The notes: generated from the letters alone by a model not told the origin. Shown: positions 1-13,070, numbered from the stretch's first letter. The stretch is DNA of 64,000 nucleotides from Dipteronia dyeriana (GCA_032871835.1 CM065301.1:18121291-18185290), one strand, 5' to 3'. Translations and numbers: made by a program.

Positions 1-593
1 TGTTAGATTGATGGTGAGAACTATCATCGGAGAAAATGAATGGTATTAACTATTGTAAATGTATATAACCCGCGAGTTCCCATCGGTAATTTTCTTTTTG
101 CATTCCAATTTGCTAGATAGATAACAGCGAGATGTGTAGTTTACATGGACAAGTTAGCAAGTTAAAAAACTTCAGTAAAGACTATGATAATGTTTACATA
201 CTAATAATTAATCCATCCCATTTTGCCAATCTTCGGTTTTAATAAGTCTTTCGTGGATGTTTTATTAGAACCACTATTCTTCTGTTCGCAATTTAATTTT
301 TTAACCATCTTCAGTCTGTACATTAACGGTAATAAATGTTCAGCCAATAACATGGATAAGGAAATGAATTAATATATAAAATTATTAAAAAATCTGGTTC
401 CTTGTCATTATAAATAATGTATATCTTTAATGAGATTACGAAGTAGTCATCTAACAACAAAGCACCAAGATAAATTCAATCATGTATAAGGCAGGCATAA
501 ACACTAATTCTAGTATCCGTTTGGTAAATAACTAGTGCACATAACATGTGTGATCAGAAAGGTAGATATGTTTGATGCATATAAATAAGAAAC
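1..593. other. AT-rich spacer, nothing recognised
   Basis: No long reading frame, repeat or known motif was found on either strand. It looks like ordinary non-coding plant DNA. Confidence 0.5.
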
Positions 594-596
594 TAA

Positions 597-985
597 GGGC
601 ACATTTAATATCGTTTTTAAAATGTTATTTTTAAAAACTATTTTATACAATGGAAATCATATTTTAAAAATATAACTTGTTTGATAATGTTTTTAAAAAT
701 TAATTTTTCAAAACGGAAAACGATATAAAAGTGTTTTGTTGTAGTTTTTAAAATGGGTAAAGTAGTTGTTTGGTGAGGAAAAAAAATATGATTTGTTTTT
801 CAATGATATTTTTGAAAATGGTGAAAAGTTGTTTTCAACTTTTTAGTTATACATTTCAAAAAGGTGTTTTCTATTTTTAAAAATGGTGAAAAGTTGTTTT
901 TAACTTTTTAATTATACATTTTAAATAGATGTTTTTTATTTTTGAAAACAAAAAGCCAATTTTAAAAATTGTTCCAAACAACACC
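597..985. mobile_element. Tourist-like MITE (PIF/Harbinger type)
   Basis: A 389-bp non-coding element. Its left end starts GGGCACATTTAATATCG and its right end, read backwards, starts GGTGTTGTTTGGAACAA; both run on into a shared TTTTTAAAAT stretch, so the termini are imperfect inverted repeats. It is flanked by TAA on both sides (594-596 and 986-988), the 3-bp TWA duplication expected of Harbinger-type MITEs. The interior holds an imperfect direct duplication of about 65 bp (near 808-945, built on GGTGAAAAGTTGTTTT). The class is inferred from terminus and duplication size. Confidence 0.6.
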
Positions 986-988
986 TAA

Positions 989-2367
989 GTTTATGTTCCA
1001 TCTATTACAGTAATAAAAAAAAAACTAAGTGGAAGAACAAAGAGTTAGAGAATAGGGGAACAAATGTGACTAAAAAATCTCAATTTCTCAATACAAAACA
1101 TCTAGGACATAATCACTGAAGTCTAAGAACATCACATTCAACTACAAATTTGTATGTAAAAAAAACCTACAAATTTACAACACATCAATTGAATTTTCAA
1201 GAGTAACTTACAGACATCAGTAATCAAATATCTAAGATGACCGAAAAATAATAAAACATTTAAAGAAGCATATTTCAATTAGCAATAGCAATCAATGAAT
1301 GATTTTGATTCTAACATAAAATGAGAACAATGTATAAAATTCCAAAACATAATTATATTATACTTAATAATTATGATATTAAACGATCAAGAAAACATCC
1401 ATCAACCATGAAAATAAGCAAAAGCTGATCAACAAACCTAATAACAACATAATCTACTACAAAAGCTTAACAACAAGATAACCTTAAACCATTGTTGAAC
1501 CCTAAAACAGTAAAAATGTTGTTTTCAAAAATAAAAAACAAAACAAGTAGGTTTTGACCAAACTAACATTTATATATTACAACTCCCACCATGGACTATG
1601 GAAATTATTATGGTCCCACCCTATTCTGAAAACAGACTTTATTATTTACAACCACTATTTATCCTACAATTTTTTTTCCATCAAACTTGTATCATTTTAA
1701 GGCTTAATCAAATTGGAAACCAAGAAAATCAACTTCATGCTTATTTAATCCCTACAACTACAATTTTTCTAAAAAATATCTAACCACATTATAGAACATA
1801 AGAAGGCATAAATGCGGTAAAAAATCAAAAGACCAGAAAGCTAGTTTTACTTTGCATTTCCCATACCATCAACAACGGTATGTACTTAAACTAAAATATT
1901 AGGTAATGAATGCTACATCAATACTGCAATAATGAAATACATGTATTAGGATTATACATGTATCAACATTATAAATGAAAATAAGTCTAGGCTCAAAATC
2001 AGCGGTATACATGTTTAAGCATTATAGTATTATACAAGTATCAACATTATAAATGAAAATAAGTCATAGTCATCAGTCTCAGGCTCATAATCAGTACTAG
2101 GTTCATGGAAATCATTCATAGCCTCATAGGTTAAAAATACGCATTCAACGTCAGTCTTAGGCTCAAAATAATACATGCATCATTCATCCATCGACCCTAA
2201 GCTTAAGACAATCATTCATAGGCTAATATATACATTCAGTATAAAACCTAGGCAAATAAAATTACATGATCAATCCATCAGTCCTAGGTTTATTGAAATG
2301 ATTACTAGGCTCAATATAATACATACATGCAAAATAAGTCATTCTAGTCTGCAAACATTTTTCTTTA
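989..2367. other. AT-rich spacer with diverged short direct repeats
   Basis: No convincing gene. Around 1953-2075 a segment containing CAACATTATAAATGAAAATAAG occurs twice about 80 bp apart. Between 2040 and 2335 phrases of the type AGGCTCAAAATCAG, CAATCATTCATAGGCT recur, suggesting a decayed low-order tandem array. Short open frames at 1598-1783 and 2175-2492 resemble no protein family and are treated as chance. Confidence 0.4.
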
Positions 2368-3762
2368 AGAAAATCCTTACAATATGTATGTCTAATAACC
2401 CTAGAGGGGGAATAGGTTTTAGCACAATTAATTACCAACTTTTTGAATTAATCAATATTAATAAATTCACCCCATTAAAGTATACAGAATAAGTAAAAAT
2501 GCAGAAATAAAGAGACACAATTTTTACGTGGAAACCCTTAAAAGAGGAAAAACCACGGGCTAACCACTTAGCCACTCCGATCCTCAAATCCACTATTGAA
2601 ATGATTATTACAACCTAGGTTGACCTCCCGTCACACCACTCGGTCACTAACCCATCACTACTACCCGCAGGCCTTTATAGTGATTCTAGATCAACACACC
2701 TGTGCACTAAAACACTTAGCCACAAGCTTTACAACAATGAAGAGACAATTGCAACCTAAGTGAATATGAAGAATATTCTAGATGCAAAAATGTTAGGTGA
2801 AGACATTTAAGCTTATCTAAGGATTTAAATGTGACAATGAATGCAAATCCTAGATATTAATTCTCTAAATGCAATTGCAAGAAGATTTAGCTAGAAAGGT
2901 AAAAATGTCCTAAATGCTAGCTATTACTAATCAATGCTCTCAAACGATAACCAACATCACAAGCAAGTTATAAAAGCTATTAAAAACAAGAACATGCATT
3001 TAATTTACAATAAAATCTAAAACCTAGGCATACATGACATAGTAATGAAACAATGAAGTCTAGAGCATGTATAGATTACCTAGTCAAGAATAATGAAAAG
3101 AACCCATGCTTGAAAGATGCAAAGATGATGCTTGATGATTATGATTTGAAGTTTGGTTGAGTCAAAATGGTTTCTTAGAGCTCCTCTCTCTAGAAATCTT
3201 TTCTCTCACTAAAAAATAATTTGGAAGTTCTTAAAAAATGAGTTGTAGAGAAGAAGATATATTTATATGAGGTCCAAAGTGAAAATACGTCATTTATAAA
3301 AAAAACTGCACAAAAGGTGTAGTGCGCGGGTTTGTGTGGTGGTACCTACCCGTGTAGTGGCCCGTGCACAGACACGTAAGTGTTAGAACATTGACCTGAC
3401 ACCGAGAGTGAGAACTAATCACTCAGTACATTGCACGGGTACTGCGCGGGTATCCACACGCGCACTTCCCTGATACAAGGGGATTAAGGGGACAAAAGCA
3501 AGACCAAACAAAATGCAATCCAAGCAAGCAAGAGATAGACAAATAAAGCACACATAAAGGCAATTAAGCACTAATGCAAGGTAATCAAAACATGCATGGG
3601 AGTGAGTTTGTGTGCTAAATCTCTTCAATGAAATTAAGCAAGTGATATACCTTTAAAGCTTGAAATTGGTCACAAACAAAGACGCCTAAACTACCCTTAC
3701 ATTACAAGCCCAATTATGGTTTGTTAATCGAAATAAGCCAATCAAAAAACAAGGAACTTACA
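2368..3762 (-). repeat. 3' LTR of the SIRE-like element
   Basis: About 1.39 kb, aligning throughout with 22039-23367. On the plus strand it starts AGAAAATCCTTACAATATG (the expected terminal TG has become AG) and ends GGAACTTACA. It includes the conserved stretch with the ACGTGGAAACCCTTAAAA phrase near 2527. The adjacent purine-rich tract on the minus strand identifies this copy as the 3' LTR. Confidence 0.9.
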
Positions 3763-3780
3763 ATCTCCCCTTTTTCTATT
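3763..3780 (-). promoter_or_regulatory. Polypurine tract of the SIRE-like element
   Basis: Read on the minus strand the 18 bases next to the 3' LTR are AATAGAAAAAGGGGAGAT, a purine-rich plus-strand primer site for retroelement DNA synthesis. Its position directly beside the LTR fixes the orientation of the element. Confidence 0.75.
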
Positions 3781-4989
3781 TCGTGATAAAACCATCACTC
3801 ACAATTCATCCTCACAAATAAACAAAACAAAAACTGGGGGTCAACAAAAGTTTTTCTACATTACAAAGAGATGCCTAAACACTAGATCCAAGTCATCCAT
3901 CTCTTGTAGAATCAACATCCCTACAAAACAATAAAACTACACTTTCCAAGACAAGTGTATGTGAGGTGATCAAGGAAGATGAAAAAAAAGGAGCAATTTG
4001 CAAACAAAAATTACAAGCACCATGCAATAACAATGCAAATGCAAATACTCCCCTTAAATAGGTTAACTCCCCCTCAACAAGTCAGTATCCCCTAATATGC
4101 AACTCCTAACTCCCCCTAAATCCACACTACTCCCCATTTTTGTCACAAGTTAGGCAAACAAGTATTATTCAATCGGGTCACTTAGCAATGAGAGATATTT
4201 GCAAGGAAAAGATGCATAATCATATACAACAACTTTATACAATTTAATTAAGTGAGAGAGAAGAGTAAGGAAGTTTATTTTTAAGGAATTGTGTGAGGTT
4301 ATTGCCTTGGATGAAGACATGAAACATCAACTTTCAAAAGCATGGTATTCGACAAAGTAAATATCAAAAAAGGTTCCAAAAGAAGTCAAACCAATATGCA
4401 CCCTTTTGTCATTTTAACACAAGATAAGAAGATTGAAGCTTTCAAAACACACAAGCAATATTATCAATTCTTAATGACTAATCAAGACATGGATATAAAA
4501 TCCTTATTGATTGAATGGATATAAAATTCTTATTGATCATTGTCTTATTCAACCATTAAGAAGAGAGATAAGGCTAGAATATATGAGACATCCTTATTAG
4601 TTTAGTGGACACAAGGTCCTTATTGAGTTTAGCCTTGTCAATTGCATTCACACACATTTTAACACAAATACTTCATGCATAATATTGAAGCATGTCAAAT
4701 CAAGTGCACATAAACATGGAGATAAATTTTGGGTCAATCAAATGTACTTCCCAAATAAAAATGCATGTTTGAACATAAATGAGACATGAATGTCAAACAA
4801 GGCAAAGACACACTTATAAAAAAAATATATACTAGCATATGCAACCAAGATACTCAAGCAATTAATTAAAGAGTATAAAATTGAACAAATTTTTGCTTAT
4901 TGCAACACAAGTTCACTCTCTTTGCTTGAGCCCATATGGGATCAACCAACAAAAAACTCATCAAGACATATGACAAATCCCAATAGACA
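3781..4989 (-). other. Spacer between RNase H and 3' LTR of the SIRE-like element
   Basis: About 1.2 kb without a coherent reading frame. It contains several C-rich tracts on the plus strand (near 4048-4135) that read as purine tracts on the minus strand, and a small duplicated phrase (GGATATAAAATCCTTATTGA near 4491, repeated near 4516). Full-length SIRE elements often carry an env-like ORF here; none can be recognised. Confidence 0.5.
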
Positions 4990-5199
4990 TACTAAGTGAT
5001 TAAAACCTAGTTGAGTCTAAGGGTTTATTAAACAAGTCTGCTAGTTGATCATTAGTGCCAACATGTTCAAGTGCAATGATGTCTAATGTCTATATTTCTA
5101 TATGTTTGGTTCTATAATGTTGGACAGGATTTTTTGAAATGTTTATAGCACTCATGTTATCATAATAGAGGGTTAAAGTACCTTGATCAAAACCGTAGT

Positions 5200-6780
5200 C
5201 CACAAGCATTTTCTTCATCCATAGGAGTTACGTGCAAGCACTCCCAACTGCTATATACTCGGCCTCAGCTGTTGACAAGGAAATGGAGTTTTGCTTCTTA
5301 TAAAACCATGACACCAAGTTGTTTCTTAGAAAGAATCAACCGCCTGATGTACTCTTCCCATCATCACCATTGTCTGCTCAATTTGCATCACTAAAGCCAA
5401 CTAGACTAGCATTAGTGTCAAAAGAGTATCATATCCTATTAGTTGGATGTCCCATTGACATGTCAAATGATTCTTTTCACAGCAGAGAGATGGGACCCTT
5501 GGGATCTACTTGGTATATAGCACAAACACCTACACTAAAGGCTATATCGGGCTTACATGCAGTCAAGTAGAGCAAGCTACCAATTATGCCACGATAAAGC
5601 CTTTGATCCACACTTTTCCCACTAGCATCATTGCTTAGTTTCAATGTGGTACTCATAGGTGTGTCACAATGTTTGCCATTATCAAGACCAAATTTCTTCG
5701 CTAGGTTCTTGACATATTTAGCTTGGGATATAAAAATCCCATCATCCAATTGCTTAATTTGTAAACCTAGAAAGTAATTGAGCTCCTCAACAAGACTCAT
5801 CTCAAATTCATTAGACATGACATCAAAAAATTATTGAACTTTGGATTTGTTGGTGGAACCAAAAACAATGTCATCAACATAGATTTGAGCTATGAAAAAC
5901 TCATCTTTGTTTCCCTTGATGAACAAGGTCTTATCAACACTACCTCTTGAGTAGCCATTGTCAATAAGATAAAGAGTGAGGCGTTCATACCAAGTCCTCG
6001 GTGCTTGTTTTAACCAATATAAAGTCTTCTTGAGACAATAGACATGGGTTGCTCAACAAACACTTCCTCTTGTAAGAAACCATTGAGGAATGCACTCTTA
6101 ACATCCATTTGATGCAATTTAAACTTGTGCACACATGATATGGATAAGAGAAGCTTTATGGACTCAAGATGGGCAACGAGAGCAAAGGTCTCCTCAAAGT
6201 CAATACCCTCAATATGAGAGTATCCTCGTGCTACAAGTCTAGCCTTATTACGTAAAATGTTACCATCCTCATCCAACTTGTTCCTAAATACCCATTTGGT
6301 ACCTATGACATTAGATTTCTTAGGTCTAAGAACTAGAGTCCAAACCTCATTTCTTTCAAATTGGTCGAGCTCTTCTTACATGGCAAGAACCCAAAATTCA
6401 TCATTCAATGCATAATCAACATTTTTTGGTTCAATTTGAGATGTGTAACAAGTATAGCTAATTTGATTAGTCATTTGTTGTCTAGTCCTAACACCCTCAT
6501 TAACATCTCCAATGATGTTACTTTTATCATGGAGTCTTCTAACTCAAGGAGCGGGTTCATTAGAGTCCAATGATGGATCTCTATCAAGAGGTTTATCATC
6601 ATTTTCACTATGATCCAACTTCACATCACTTGAAGTCTCACCACACTCTTTTAAAGGTAAATCGTGAGACACGACAACCTCCTCATCATGGTTACTCAAC
6701 TTTGGCCTATAATCATCTATGACAACATTAGATGATTTCATAACACTCTTTGTCTTTAAGTTAAACACTATATATGACTT
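5200..6780 (-). pseudogene. Copia reverse transcriptase and RNase H, broken
   Basis: This region encodes the polymerase that copies the element's RNA into DNA. Reading down from 6276, the N-terminal RT part contains NKARLVARGYSHIEGIDFEETF and HQMDVKSAFLNGFLQEEVFV. The catalytic YVDD box lies near 5866-5880 (IYVDDIVF). The palm/connection part at 5818-5477 has LNYFLGLQI, QAKYVKNLAKKFG and RGIIGSLLYLTACKPDIAFSV. RNase H follows near 5235-5290 with the SLSTAEAEYIA motif, which includes the catalytic acidic residues. The domains sit in different frames with stops between them (for example around 6000 and 5476), so no full polyprotein can be made. The stretch 6544-6768 is the acidic linker between integrase and RT. 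Confidence 0.88.
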
Positions 6781-7084
6781 ACTATTTAGAGCATAGCCAA
6801 TGAAAATTCCCTCATCACTCTTGGCATCAAGCTTGCCAAGTTGATCACGGTCATTGAGAATGTAGCATTTGTTCCAAATGAGTGAAAGTAGCTAACATTT
6901 GGCTTCCTACCCTTCACAATTCATAGGAGGTTTGCCTAGTGTCGGGCATAAGAAAGACTCTATTTCCTATATAGCAAGTTGTCTTGGCAGCCTTAACCAA
7001 TAGATCCATAGGCACATTGTAGCTAAGCAATATCACACGGGTCATTTCTTGGAGGACTCTATTCTTCCTCTCTATTACCCCATT

Positions 7085-7626
7085 TTATTGAGAAGTTCGA
7101 GGTGCCGAAAACTCATGGGAGATACCAAGACTATTATAAAAATTTTCAAGACAAACATTCTCAAATTCCCTCTTATGGTCACTCATAATTCTTTTAATGC
7201 TTTTAATATGAGAATTCTTCTCATTTTGAATTTTGGTGCAAAGCATTTTAATTTTTTCAAAAGTTTCAGATTTTTTTCTAAGAAAATAAGTCCATGTAAA
7301 TCTAGAAAAATCATCAACACATACAAAAATGTATCTCTTGCCACCAAGACTCTCGGTTTGCACGGGACCCATAAGGTCCATGTGAAGAAGCTCCAATGGC
7401 TTATTAATGGTAAGATACTTACCCTTTTTATGCACATTCTTAGTTTGCTTCCCTTGTTGACAAGGTCCACATACTCCCTCAATCCTATTCCCAAACTTGG
7501 GAAGGCCTCGCACAACATTCAACCTCTCTAGAACTTTCAAGTCTTTGAAATTCTTTTGACCAAACCTTTGATTCCACAGTTCAACTTGATCATAACTAGA
7601 CAAATTATAAGAGATGTCATTGGAAT
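7085..7626 (-). pseudogene. Copia GAG-pre-integrase and integrase core, distal part
   Basis: This is the integrase of the SIRE-like element, which inserts the cDNA copy into chromosomes. Seen here are the pre-integrase zinc-binding region (ELWNQRFGQKNFKDL, CGPCQQGKQTK) and the core with HMDLMGP (first catalytic Asp) and IMSDHKREFEN (second catalytic Asp). The usual two His residues of the zinc site (WH..LGH in relatives) read Asn and Gln, so this copy has probably lost zinc binding. The frame continues rightward into the LTR of the nested Tat element at 7627, so residues upstream of that point in the reading frame are not integrase; the missing N-terminal portion resumes at 19488. Confidence 0.88.
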
Positions 7627-8513
7627 TGTTGACGTCGATTTCTGGTTGTATGAGAAAAAGCCAACAAGGATTGGATTTTAGCTGTGATTTCAAAGAGAAA
7701 GAGAATGAGAAAGTAATCGGATGCAACTTTTACGTGGTAAAACTCCGATGACCGGAGAAACGTCCACGGGTGGTTGAATGATCAACCAAGCCAAAATCCA
7801 CTGTGAGTAAACTAATTACAACTCTCGATCTCTCTTTCTTCTCTCTGTATTTTTCTATATTGTTGTCCTCTATTGTGTGACGAGATTATGGGTCTATTTA
7901 TATGTATATAGAACCCTAATCTTCTTTGTACAAGTAATAAAAGATCTTTGTATTTAATTATGATTGTTTACTTATTCGAAGTAGTTTGTCTTCTTTCCTG
8001 TTTCAGAGACTTGTATTGAGATCGAATGGGACTCTAGTAATGTAGTCCAATTAGGACTTATTTCCTTATAAGAGCATAGTCTTTTTGAAGAAGTAAAATT
8101 GTTGCCTGATTAGGAACTCTCTGCTTGATAATTCTGCTATTCTTGGAATTCCTCTTTGATATGGATATCTTCGTGAATTTTAATGACTCGATTCGTGTGA
8201 GCTACGTGATGGGCATTTTATTTTTCTTCATGTTTGTCCCTGAGTAGAAAACGATATCAGATGGTCCTGAGTGACATCATCTGATCCCGAGTAGAAAATA
8301 TAACCAACTAGCCCCGAGTATGTTTAACTGACCTCGAGTAGTATATGGCGTCAGTTGACCCCGAGCAGGTCTTGTTCAATACTTATTTATTCGGGCTTCT
8401 CTTCTTTGGTGATGTCTTGTATGATATTTTCTAAATGCCTATTCGGATGTCCACCTGGTAATTTTATTCCCTTTGTCAATGACATGTATATCTGATAAAA
8501 TTTACATACGACA
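7627..8513 (-). repeat. 3' LTR of the Tat element
   Basis: An 887-bp direct repeat of 18597-19482, starting TGTTGACGTCGATTTCTGG and ending TTTACATACGACA on the plus strand. Scattered substitutions separate the two copies; over the first 240 bp I count about six. The inward side does not show an obvious purine tract on the minus strand. Confidence 0.93.
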
Positions 8514-9027
8514 ATACCTGTTTAAAATATTTTTGCCGAATAGAATTTTGTTTCGGGCAAAAATATTTTAATCAATTCAATTTTTATTTCTATACCAGAG
8601 TAAATGTCTTATCATAATGGCGTGTGTTAATAGTGACCCTGTAAATTCGATTTGCCCCCTCACGTGAGATCTTCAACGATAGCGATGTTTTAGAATTCTG
8701 ACGGTGAAAGCCAGTTTTCTTCTTGATACGTATCCTTTGCCTCTTCATTTTTCGATACCATTTATGAGAAACGATCTTCGCCTCTCCCCGTACGCCGCCT
8801 ACATCATCAAGTCTCTTCACAGATTTTTCCCGCCTTAAGACTCTTGGGTTTTGTACTATCACCCCTTCAAATTCGTCACTGAAGGGTTGCGCTGGTTCAT
8901 TCTAAAAAACTTGAAAACCAGAAATTTTACCAGCCCAGATTTCTTTACGCAGCAAATCGCCATTTCTCCGTAGAAGATTTTACGTTCAGATTTCACGTTC
9001 AGATTTCTTCATTCAAGGTTAGTGTTA
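8514..9027. other. Tat internal spacer next to the 3' LTR
   Basis: No recognisable domain. An open frame at 8590-8862 on the minus strand is basic and low in complexity and matches nothing I know. This stretch probably holds the promoter and 5' leader of the antisense gene that begins near 9028. Confidence 0.4.
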
Positions 9028-11921
9028 ATGAATTCGTCCTCTCGTCAACGACTCTTTACTACCGCTTTCGAAGCGCTCGATCGTGGGGATTTCTAGCTGG
9101 TTTCCTGCGTTCGAAGATTATTGGGGAAAACCCCCCTAATGAACCTCCATTTTTTGAAGTTGACGTTTTTGGGTTTTACCCTGAAGTTCATTTTTCTGTA
9201 TCCAGTTCTGATTCTTCATCTATTTTTGAATATGTCATTTCTAATCACAAGGTACCTCTGTGAAGGATGGGAAAACATCAAAGCAGAAGTGAAGTCCATA
9301 AGCACAACTCTGACAGTGTTCGGATCAGAGAGAAGACTGTTAATGAGAACGATGTTGAAGAGGTGTTCAGAGTATCTCGTCTCACTTTCTCTGTTGATCG
9401 CCCGAGTGGGTTTGACACCGAGCCAAATGTGGTCGGGGCGGATGAGATGGAGAAATATCATTCCCGATTCGATCTGGACAATTCGGTTACTCTGATTCCT
9501 GCGGGTGATAGAGCTGCATGGCATCCTCCCTCGGGCATGGTGGCAATCTATGGATCCATGCTCTGCAGCGACGTCACTCTTCCTCTTCAGTCATTTGTTG
9601 CCTGGTTTCTGGCTGAAGCAGGTATCACTCCGGCTCAACTGGCCCCGAACAGCTACAAAATCTTGATGTGCATGTGGCACATGTATAGCCATATGAACTT
9701 ACAACCGCCCTTCCCGAGTGAAATCAGGCACTTCTTCACGCTGAGACAGTCTGGTAAGACAGGGACTTACTTCCTCATGTCTAATCCGCCAGACTGTTAA
9801 TGACCCCAAAAAGGTGACAAAGGTGAACCGGGGAGTCGATACTTCTGATGACCCCAAAAATAGGGGTTTTGTATAGAGGTTCCCTTCATCCAACAAGTTC
9901 TGGAAGAACAATTGGATTTTCACTGGAGGGAATCTGGGTCTTAAAGTCACCCTCTCGGTTTGGGAAACTTAGAGGGTGCTGAAAGTTCCCTATTTTTTCT
10001 GTTCTCCTGAAGTATTGAATAAGAAAAAGCTTGAATTCAGTGATGCTGAGCTGACCAGACTTGCTCGGGCAGCAGTTCACACTCTGGAGAAGAGAAGCAT
10101 GTCATATCTTTTCAACGAGACAAAAATGATAGAGCTCGGCTTCTTCAGCCAGATTTTGGCTTACCGTAGGCGATGTAAGTGATCTTTGTAACTTTTTTTT
10201 CCTTTTTATTGTTATTTTTTGCTTTTCGTATTTTGAAGCGGTCTTTTTTTTAAGTGTATGACACGGACATCGTCTGCGACCTTCAAGCTCGCCAAGTGAA
10301 TTCGATTCTTCAGACGAGCAGCTTCTCGTCAGAGCAATGATGGTATTGCCCCGCCTAAGTCTAACAAAAAAAACCGATGTAGCCGAGGAGTAAATCCCCG
10401 AATATGTCCTCGAGGATGTTATTCAGCCGACCGCCGGGGAGACTAATGGTCGAGTGGCCCTACAGATACTCAACTGCCTGATGATGGGGAAAGGTAGAGT
10501 GTGGATCTTGGTGAAAGGCATGTCGAGTGGTCAGGCGCCGGTGATGGAGGTAATACCTCCGCGGGACAAGTACCTTCAGGTCCTAAATTTTTTGAATCTT
10601 TACGGGATGATGCTCAGGAAGATCCCGCAATTGATATCAGCTTCCATCGTTCTCGGGCTGAGAAGCAAAAGGCAGTCGACTCTCCTACTCGCCCTCTCAA
10701 GGTCCCTCGAGTGGTCTCATTCATTGACTCCCGCGATGAAGATAATGAGGTTGAGATTCCCCCGAGCGTTGATGTTTGAGCATCGGTGGATGCGGATAGT
10801 TCGGAACCGAACAAGGGGTTCCCCTCCCTTGAGGTTGAAGATCAAAAGGTTGAACCCTCGGGGGTTCTATCATATCTTTCTCCCCAGGATATGTTGCGGG
10901 AGATGTCATCCGGCCGGGCTTTCATCGGGGATGACCGCTGGAGTTATTTTCGGGATGGCTCTCTGACAGACCGTCTTCAGAACATTTTTAACTGTGCATC
11001 TTATGTAAGTTATCCTTAACTTCTTCAATTGTTTTGCTTGTTCGCCAAATTTTTAATTATATTTCTTTGCATATGGTGACCGAGTTCGCTGAGCTGGTTC
11101 AGACGTAGCAACATCAAGCTGATCGAATAAGGTGTCTTGAAGCTCAGCTGAAAGTGAGTAAGGATAGCCGTGCTCAGGTCGAATCAGCTTATCAGAAAGA
11201 AGTCGGCAGTGCCCAAGTGTTTGCCAATCACTGTTTGGCGAAACAGGTTGAGGCCGAGGAGTAAAATTCTTTGGGAGAGGAGAATGCAGCATCACTTCAA
11301 AATTTGTTGTCCTCTGTCCAAGAATCCATGCTTATGGCCGAGAAGGAAGCGGAGCAGTCTAAATTGGCGTATGAGTAGAAGATCGAAGACTTGGAACGCC
11401 AGGCTCTGACGGTCGAGTCCCTATCCAATGAGGCCAGGCTGGAACTCGAAGTGCATGGGGTAGATCATTTCAAAAGATCCCCTGTCTATGATGCCCTTCT
11501 CCTTCGGGAGTTTCAGCTAAGGCTAGTTTCATCTGGCGAGTTCATCAAAGTTATAAATCGGGCAACTGAGAAAGCCTGAATCAACTGGGAGTTGTTGATC
11601 AAAAATCATATGGATCGGTCCTTGGAATCTCTTCGGACTCAGATGAAGGAGTGGAGAGCTTACTACTGTAGCCAAGGCAAAGAGCCTCATCCCATGCATT
11701 TGGAGGTTCCATCCTAGCACTCCCTCTCGACTTTTTACACCAGTCAGGAGTCTATCGTGAAGGGTATGGTGCCTGATGTCGGACCGATTCCTGAAGAAGA
11801 TTTTAGCCAGTGGATGGACGATTCGACCGACACGATTGCTTGGCCTTCCAATGAAAGTCTACTCCGTAAATACGAGATGGTGCCTGACCCGAGTATTGGC
11901 AAGAGTTCAAAATCCTTCTGA
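9028..11921 (+). pseudogene. Tat antisense ORF (putative gypsy-type transposon protein), broken
   Basis: A decayed multi-exon gene on the strand opposite to gag-pol, between integrase and the 3' LTR. Its clearest domain is 9267-9800, with PPSGMVAIYGSMLCSDVTLP, a conserved AEAGITPAQLAPNSYKIL stretch and HFFTLRQSG; this resembles the plant 'putative gypsy type transposon' family (Transposase_28). It continues at 9890-10182 (NKFWKNNWIFTGGN, then VLNKKKLEFSDAELTRLARA). After an acidic linker (10500-11020) comes a coiled-coil-like part at 11073-11921 ending at TGA 11919-11921. GT donor-like sites follow the coding blocks at about 10174 (GTAAGTGATC) and 11004 (GTAAGTTATC). In-frame stops (for example near 9798, 9970 and 11262) show it is dead. 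Function in this family is not established. Confidence 0.75.
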
Positions 11922-12084
11922 CCTTGATTTTTTGTAAAATTTTCACAAGTTTTTCTTGTTGTAAAGATTCTTTATTCTTTTGTAACATTAATTCTTTGTA
12001 GAGATTAAGATAATCCCGATTTTAGCTTTTCTGAACCAAGTGGTCTTGATCTGATTTATTGTTTTAAGGAATTTCACATTTAAC

Positions 12085-12535
12085 TTAACTCTATTGTTGT
12101 CGAGTATCTTATTATACCGACTATCTCTGATGTTCAGGTAACTTAACCGAGTGTCTTATTAAACCGGTTCCGTTCCCAGAATAATTTTTAACGCCAAGTA
12201 TCTTATTAAACTGGCTGTTGCAATATTCATGACAAGTATCTTATTAAAACGGCTATTTCTGATGTTCGGGTAACTTAACCGAGTATCTTATTAAACCGGT
12301 TTCGTTCCCAGAATAATTTTTAACGTCAAGTATCTTTTTAAAATGGCTCTTGCAATCTTTATGCCAAGTATCTTATTAAACTGGCTAATCTCGATGTTCG
12401 GGTAACTTCACCGAGTATCTTATTAAACCGGTTGTCACCCGAATAATTTTTAATGTCAAGTATCTTATTAAACCAGCTCTTGCAATCTTTATATCAAGTA
12501 TCTTATTAAACTGGCTAGTATTATTAACCAAGTCA
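12085..12535. repeat. 132-bp tandem repeat in the Tat element
   Basis: About 3.4 copies of a 132-bp unit. The phrase GATGTTCGGGTAACTT recurs at 12129 (with one change), 12261 and 12393, exactly 132 bp apart. Each unit contains three sub-units of 47, 38 and 47 bp that all begin with a variant of AAGTATCTTATTAAACTGGCT. The array lies between the end of the antisense gene and the integrase, where Tat-lineage elements commonly carry tandem repeats. Confidence 0.9.
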
Positions 12536-13070
12536 TCTTAAAATAGGCAAGTAGGTTTATACTTGTGTTTCATTCACAGATTGCTACCCGAACATTACAT
12601 CAAGGCTCACCATGATCATATGTTACGCATCATCGGAATTTTCTGATAGCGTCTCGAGCCTTTCTCCAGAATCTGGTGCATCGGGTTTGTCTTTTTGCTA
12701 AGGTCAATTGATCTTGCTCGGCTGGCCTGATCCTTCGAGCTTCTCCGTCCATTCGGGAATCAATGGTCCCGAGTATTCAATTTGCATGTTCTTATCATGC
12801 TTGTCTTCCATATGTTCTTATTATCATATGCTTTATCTTTCGAAAATCCCGAGTTTGATTTTTATTTATAATTGCAAAATCAACAAATATTTAAATTCCA
12901 CAGCTAATATCTGACCTAACTAAAATTGTTCTGACTAAAAAAAAAAGAACAAAAAATAATTTAAGGATAGAAAATCTTCAGATGTTGGGCATTACATGGT
13001 CGGGTTAAAACCCCTCCATTGGGTCGTGCAATCCAATATGCTCCATGGCCAGCCATTCTTTCGACAATTT

